In this document: one piece after another, positions 6,133-10,211 of the stretch
Layout: every line of letters starts with the position of its first letter
Numbering within the stretch: the stretch's first letter is position 1
Origin: Bacteroidota bacterium
Lineage (GTDB): Bacteria; Bacteroidota; Bacteroidia; Bacteroidales; Cfx3-03
Direction of reading: 5' to 3'
DNA length: 10,211 nucleotides
Assembly: GCA_030706265.1 (NCBI GenBank)
Contig: JAUZOX010000063.1
Coordinates: 1 to 10,211 of the forward strand
Program-made: the position numbers and the translations under genes
Notes under the pieces: generated by a model
Seen by the model: only the letters and a program-made list of their open reading frames with translations
Told to the model about the DNA's origin: nothing
Database searches by the model: none

Positions 6133-7398
6133 TCATTTAAAAGATTGTCCAAGGCGAACTCCATCTTTAAATTTTACCACAAAGGCATCCTTGACATTAT
6201 ATTTTGAAACAAACTGTTTGCAATAAATCCAGGCCTCTTTGAAAGTTTTGAACTCACCTACGCTAAAACAATTCCATTTTCCGGAATGATCTTCCCTTAT
6301 TTGATCGTTGATTTTGTAATTTTGCTTAACAACTTCGGTTGATATTGGTTTTAAGGTTGCAATAATCTGAATTTTGTAACCGGTATAGTGGTCATCTTTA
6401 GCAGGTTGATTCGTCTTTTCAACGGGTTTGGTTTCTTCAACAGGAACATTATTTTTTTCCTGCACAGGTGTTGTTACAACTTCCTTTTTAACGATAGCAG
6501 GTTTATTTTCAGACTTAACAGGCCATTTACCCGTTGTATCCGTTTTGACTTCATTTTGAATCTTAACAGTCTTATCAGGAATGATCGCCTTTGCAGTTTC
6601 ATTCTGATCTCCTGCTGTCTTTGGAACACTGGTGGGAACCTTGCTTTGTTTATTCTCCTTTGGTAAACCGAATTTATAAGTTAATCCAAAACAGCTGTAA
6701 CTATACATATCATAGCTGAGTAACCCTTTAACCCTTCCCAGCTTGGCAGTCTTTAAAAATTTCATGGATGTCTCAACATTCATCTCCAGATGTTTACTCA
6801 AACGCAAACCCGCACCGAATCCTGCTGTTACGATTCCGTCTAATTCCCATCCATTTATTCCTTTTCCTGTCCCGTTACCAATAGTATACAGTGTATCCTT
6901 ACTTACTGAATTGATAATCCGACCGTTAAAATTAGACAATCCAATTCCGGCTAATCCATATACATTGAACAATCTGTTTGGCTTATAACCAGCTATTAAA
7001 TCTGAAATGCCTATTTTAGCGCTAAGGTTGCCCTCGGCTATATCGGACGAGAAGTTTAAATCTGCGGGAGAGCCATCATCATAAAAATCTTTATGTCCTT
7101 GTATTGAGCCCACCAAAACTTGAGCCCGAATTCCAATTATGGGCGAAATTTGTTTTGTCAAAACAATTCCATAACCAGCAGAAATTCCCTTTTGAAATGC
7201 CGTGGAAATACTTTTGCCATCACAAAAGTATCCCCAATAAGTGGTTGGGCCGTAATTCAGGTTAATAGACCAGTTTTTTGAAAACTTCCTTTCAAAGTCG
7301 GTATGCTGTGCAAAACACAGTCCGTTAATTATCAGCAAAACACAGCCGACAAATAAACTTTTACGAGCAAAGATAAAACCAAGACGATACATGTGCAT
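6133..7398 (-). CDS. Predicted outer-membrane beta-barrel protein with C-terminal SPOR-like domain
   Basis: This 421-residue protein has an N-terminal signal peptide (hydrophobic residues 15-27, cleavage likely after CFA at 30). Residues 31-243 alternate polar and hydrophobic residues with many Gly and aromatic strand ends (INLNYGP, GYGIVLTKQ, VYGLAGIGLS, GLTYKFGL), as in eight-stranded OmpA/OmpW-like barrels of Bacteroidota. Residues 244-339 are a Lys/Pro/Glu/Thr-rich, low-complexity linker. Residues 340-421 start GYKIQIIATLKP and contain SGKWNCFSVGEFKTFKEA and DAFVVKFKDG, a pattern of the SPOR-like fold that in other proteins binds denuded peptidoglycan. I infer that the barrel sits in the outer membrane while the linker and SPOR-like domain reach into the periplasm. 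The start could also be the second Met (7392); no clear Shine-Dalgarno decides. It is transcribed alone, convergent with the LruC locus. Confidence 0.85.
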   Translation of the reverse strand: MHMYRLGFIFARKSLFVGCVLLIINGLCFAQHTDFERKFSKNWSINLNYGPTTYWGYFCDGKSISTAFQKGISAGYGIVLTKQISPIIGIRAQVLVGSIQGHKDFYDDGSPADLNFSSDIAEGNLSAKIGISDLIAGYKPNRLFNVYGLAGIGLSNFNGRIINSVSKDTLYTIGNGTGKGINGWELDGIVTAGFGAGLRLSKHLEMNVETSMKFLKTAKLGRVKGLLSYDMYSYSCFGLTYKFGLPKENKQSKVPTSVPKTAGDQNETAKAIIPDKTVKIQNEVKTDTTGKWPVKSENKPAIVKKEVVTTPVQEKNNVPVEETKPVEKTNQPAKDDHYTGYKIQIIATLKPISTEVVKQNYKINDQIREDHSGKWNCFSVGEFKTFKEAWIYCKQFVSKYNVKDAFVVKFKDGVRLGQSFK

Positions 7399-8177
7399 TA
7401 TGAATTAAGATATAATAGATTGGTTGGTAAACTGAAAAAATTATTTAAATCACCTCAAACAATTTCAACTTTTGTCAAGCTAAAATAAGAAATAAATGAA
7501 TACTATACAACTAGTAAACAATTATTTATCTAGTTTTTAATATCCAAAAACTATTTTACATTGCACCTATTTTCCTCAACCAACCATATTGAGTTAAGCA
7601 GCCAATTTAAGGCAATTTCAATACCCTGGTGTTTCACTTTACTTGGTTTTACTCTTTTTAATCATTCACAACCCATCCCTGTTTCTACGCGTTAATATTG
7701 ATATCTCACATTAGTAAAAGTCGAATTAAAAATTTTAATTAAAAATTTAATGTAAGTGCCCTACATTCTTTATCCAAACTCATAAAGCCTTATCAACAAG
7801 GAGTTTTAATGATCATATTCTAATTTCGTAATTAGTTGTACGAAAAGTCCGACACTGGTTATCCCCATTTAAACACCACCGGCCGATTGTGAGAAAACGG
7901 ACCTGACTTCTGGAAAAATATCATTCCAGGGACATGTCATGAGCACAAATAAACAAATCTAAACTTAACATAATTAATAATATTTATATATTTTATATTT
8001 TAATTGCTATTATTTTATATATTATTTATAATGCTTATTGACATATTTTTATTATATTTGATATATATTTTGTTAATATATAATATAGAGTTTCTTTACT
8101 TATTATATATATTAAATATAGTTTTTTTAAATTAATATTTTAATCTGATCTATTAAACGCGCATAATTTTTAACAAA
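7399..8177. other. AT-rich spacer between divergent genes, with an extreme A+T block
   Basis: No ORF with coding character is visible. Small inverted repeats include AACTAG/CTAGTT (7509-7535, followed by TTTT), an ATTAAAAATTTTAAT palindrome with its AATTAAAAATTT unit repeated in tandem (around 7724-7751), CTGGAA/TTCCAG (7910-7929, 8-nt loop) and GACATGTC (7931-7938). From about 7975 to 8150 the DNA is roughly 90% A+T. It holds one exact TAnnTTTG (8053-8060, plus strand), which could serve the downstream gene but is expected by chance in such composition. Confidence 0.55.
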
Positions 8178-8270
8178 ATGAATAAGCTAAAACAGGTAAA
8201 AACCGAATTACCTTTTCTTAGTTTTTGGATTAATAGGCATAGTTTTAGACATACTGACGCCTCTCCATGA
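8178..8270 (+). CDS. Doubtful 30-aa ORF overlapping the next ORF by ATGA
   Basis: ATG at 8178 opens a 30-codon frame (MNKLKQVKTELPFLSFW...) whose TGA (8268-8270) overlaps the ATG of the next frame at 8267. The overlap is of the kind used for translational coupling. The peptide has no recognised family and could be chance in AT-rich DNA. Confidence 0.12.
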   Translation: MNKLKQVKTELPFLSFWINRHSFRHTDASP

Positions 8271-8629
8271 AAAGGATTGAATTTTTTATTAACGCTTATT
8301 CCATGAATCTGTTAATCCCAGAGCAGGTTGTCATTTTACTATTTCCGCACAAATTTCATACTCCGGATTTTCCTTTTCAATTATATCACAATACATCACG
8401 CCAAATATTAAAATCAAATCAAAAGCAAGAGACTAAAAAATCCACCAAAATATTTACTCCATTTTTTTTGATAATATTATGTAACACATATTATATAATA
8501 TCGCGTTTCCAAAAAGATACTGCCCGAAACAATATTGATGATTTTGCTTTTCAGGTCTTTCTAAAACGGTTTTTTTTATTTCAACCTGAATGTTTTTTGA
8601 GTTCATCAATCGTACATAACGAAAACTGA
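8267..8629 (+). CDS. Doubtful 120-aa ORF immediately upstream of the repeat-protein gene
   Basis: The frame begins at an ATG and ends with TGA at 8627-8629, one base before the ATG of the InlB-type repeat gene. The predicted product is rich in Phe, Ile, Asn and Lys, with one hydrophobic stretch (about residues 64-78, FTPFFLIILCNTYYI) and no recognised domain. The composition is what translated AT-rich noncoding DNA gives. The one-base spacing to the next gene is the only positive evidence, and it could equally be chance. If it is not coding, the downstream gene has a long AT-rich leader. Confidence 0.2.
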   Translation: MKRIEFFINAYSMNLLIPEQVVILLFPHKFHTPDFPFQLYHNTSRQILKSNQKQETKKSTKIFTPFFLIILCNTYYIISRFQKDTARNNIDDFAFQVFLKRFFLFQPECFLSSSIVHNEN

Positions 8630-8630
8630 A

Positions 8631-10211
8631 ATGATGAGAAAATTTGTGCTAAGCATAATCTTAATCTTTCAGTTTTTGCTTCTTTGGGGTAAAAGTAATT
8701 CATTTGAGCCGCAAGGGTTAAAAACAATAACCAAAGCCGTTATCGAGATTCCACATCGAGACAAAGCTGCAGTTGCTGCAAATGGGGGTAAAGAAACAAT
8801 AATCAACACGACCACATATCCACCAGATGGAGGAATAATAATCATAGATCCACTGCACAGCAAGGATTTCACCTATGATTCAATAACGGGAAAAGGCATC
8901 GGAAGTTTTGCAGATAATGGCATTAGAACACTGACGGCCATACCGGCGCCGGGGTGCAAATTTATCAACTGGACATACACCGATGGAAGCGGAAACAACG
9001 TATTGCTCGACTTAAATGGTAAGCCGGTTGGCAATAGTTATGATTTCCATCCAAAGTTTATCGAACATTTTAATATCATTGCTAACTTCAACTATATCAT
9101 CACGGCTAAACCCAATATTGTCGCCGGCGGCACAGTCACAGGATCGGGAGATTTTTCAATGGGAATGGGAGATTATCCTCCGGGATGCAACGCCACATTG
9201 ACCGCCACTCCTTCCACCGGCTACGAGTTTGTCAACTGGACGGATGCCACTACCGGACAGATTGTTTCGACTTCGGCCGTATATTCTTTTGGAGTTACAG
9301 CACCAGAAAACCTGATTGCCAATTTCAAGCTAACAACCTACACTTTAACAGCAATTTCAAATCCGAGCTCCGGCGGTTCCACAACAGGATCAGGAACTTA
9401 CTTACCAGGAATAACCGTTCCCGTCACCACCACCCCCTCGCCGGGATATGTCTTTGTAAACTGGACCGAGGGTGGAGCCGTCGTTTCTTACACGCCTGCC
9501 TTTTCGGTCACGGCCGATAGGAACAGGACGCTTCAGGCCAATTTCATTCAACAGTTTACCATCGCCACTTCTGTCAATCCTTCAGTTGGTGGTTCGACTT
9601 CCGGCGGTGGTGTTTACAATGCCGGGGCCGCTGTGACACTCAACGCTACAAGCTTCCCCGGGTATGTCTTTGTAAACTGGACTGAAGGAGGAACGACGGT
9701 TTCTACAAACCCATCCCTTGCGATCACTGTCGATAAGGACAGGACGCTTCAGGCCAACTTCATCCAACAGTTTACCATCGCCACTTCTTCCAGTCCATCC
9801 TCCGGTGGGTCGACTTCCGGGGCGGGCACCTACAATGCCGGGTCCGCCGTCGCGCTCAACGCCACACCTTCACCTGGTTACGCCTTTGTAAACTGGACCG
9901 AGGGAGGAACCATCGTTTCTTCTACTCCTTCTTTTTCCGTCACGGCAGACAAGGACAGGTCGCTTCAGGCCAATTTCATTCAACAGTTTACCATCACCAC
10001 TTCTTCCAGTCCTTCGGCCGGTGGGTCGACTTCCGGGGCAGGCATCTACAATGCCGGATCCGCCGTCACGCTCAATGCCACTCCTTCCACGGGTCATGCC
10101 TTTGTAAGCTGGACCGAGGACGGAGTCGTCGTCTCTTCTACTCCTTCTTTTTCCGTCACGGCAGACAAGGACAGGTCGCTGCAGGCCAACTTCATCCAGC
10201 AGTTTACCATC
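8631..10211 (+). CDS. Exported protein of divergent InlB B-type repeats, 3' end outside window
   Basis: The frame is open from ATG 8631 to the right edge (527 codons, no stop); the second ATG at 8634 is an equally possible start. Residues 1-22 form a signal peptide (MMRKFVLSIILIFQFLLLWG). After a unique N-terminal region (about 23-85) come at least six modules, each with an [IVF]-x-x-W-T core (Trp at 114, 203, 278, 350, 422 and 494) and ending in a [LF]xANF strand. These are the features of the divergent InlB B-repeat family (Flg_new_2; beta-grasp-like). The final modules are 72 residues long, with SSGGSTSGAGTYNAG-type openings. Such modules are spacer or adhesive units in secreted and surface proteins and have no enzymatic activity. 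Any catalytic, anchoring or type IX secretion domain would be beyond the window. Codon choice and GC are clearly higher in the repeats than in the AT-rich upstream DNA. Confidence 0.88.
   Translation, partial: MMRKFVLSIILIFQFLLLWGKSNSFEPQGLKTITKAVIEIPHRDKAAVAANGGKETIINTTTYPPDGGIIIIDPLHSKDFTYDSITGKGIGSFADNGIRTLTAIPAPGCKFINWTYTDGSGNNVLLDLNGKPVGNSYDFHPKFIEHFNIIANFNYIITAKPNIVAGGTVTGSGDFSMGMGDYPPGCNATLTATPSTGYEFVNWTDATTGQIVSTSAVYSFGVTAPENLIANFKLTTYTLTAISNPSSGGSTTGSGTYLPGITVPVTTTPSPGYVFVNWTEGGAVVSYTPAFSVTADRNRTLQANFIQQFTIATSVNPSVGGSTSGGGVYNAGAAVTLNATSFPGYVFVNWTEGGTTVSTNPSLAITVDKDRTLQANFIQQFTIATSSSPSSGGSTSGAGTYNAGSAVALNATPSPGYAFVNWTEGGTIVSSTPSFSVTADKDRSLQANFIQQFTITTSSSPSAGGSTSGAGIYNAGSAVTLNATPSTGHAFVSWTEDGVVVSSTPSFSVTADKDRSLQANFIQQFTI
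9549..10211 (+). repeat. Exact 216-bp tandem coding repeats of the InlB-type gene
   Basis: CARCAGTTTACCATC occurs at 9549, 9765, 9981 and 10197, a period of exactly 216 bp (72 codons). Long stretches are nearly identical at the DNA level, including synonymous positions (for example the GTCACGGCAGACAAGGACAG segment before 9981 and again before 10197). The preceding module (from about 9330) is 219 bp and much more diverged. The pattern indicates recent duplication or homogenisation at the 3' side, and the array continues past the window. Confidence 0.9.

Noticed and set aside
6388..6988. Plus-strand frames opposite the barrel/SPOR gene
   Set aside because: They are antisense shadows of a convincing minus-strand gene.
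9582..10097. Minus-strand frames over the InlB-type repeats
   Set aside because: They recur with the 216-bp repeat because of its composition and are antisense to a signal-peptide-bearing repeat protein.
9549..10211. Possible CRISPR array suggested by regular periodicity
   Set aside because: The period is 216 bp, the repeats are coding throughout with no unique spacers, and the frame stays open.

Overview
The window looks like chromosomal DNA from a member of the Bacteroidota. The evidence is a Bacteroidota-type -7 element (TAnnTTTG) upstream of one gene, start codons without clear Shine-Dalgarno sequences, a lipoprotein with a Cys-x-Lys-Asp-Asp surface-export signal, and a LruC-domain protein of the kind common in that phylum. 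Coding DNA is of moderate GC, while spacers are long and AT-rich (one block of about 180 bp is roughly 90% A+T). I cannot fix the genus.

Layout: (1) 1-900, minus strand, a YitT-family membrane protein cut by the left edge, with a probable promoter at 937-944. (2) 945-1358, an AT-rich spacer. (3) 1359-5329, plus strand, a two-gene surface-protein locus: a 123-aa lipoprotein, then a 1091-aa exported protein with nine chitobiase-C-terminal-like repeats and a C-terminal LruC domain, closed by a strong intrinsic terminator. Each gene is preceded by a near-identical leader element (ATGCGAGTTCCATACGACC...) that runs into its start codon, and a third diverged copy lies between them. (4) 5330-6132, an 800-bp spacer with short palindromes and at most a doubtful small ORF. 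(5) 6133-7398, minus strand, a predicted outer-membrane beta-barrel with a C-terminal SPOR-like domain. (6) 7399-8630, a long AT-rich spacer with two doubtful small ORFs. (7) 8631-10211, plus strand, the start of an exported protein made of divergent InlB B-type repeats, the last ones repeating with an exact 216-bp period, cut by the right edge.

Taken together, at least four of the five solid genes encode cell-envelope or exported proteins, two of them built from long tandem repeats. The small lipoprotein resembles the N-terminal module that, as I recall, often precedes LruC domains in Bacteroidota. The adjacent pair may therefore be a split version of a normally fused surface protein, with the lipoprotein giving membrane anchorage. 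The most unusual signal is the repeated leader with a covarying hairpin in front of these two genes, which may be an undescribed cis-regulatory element.
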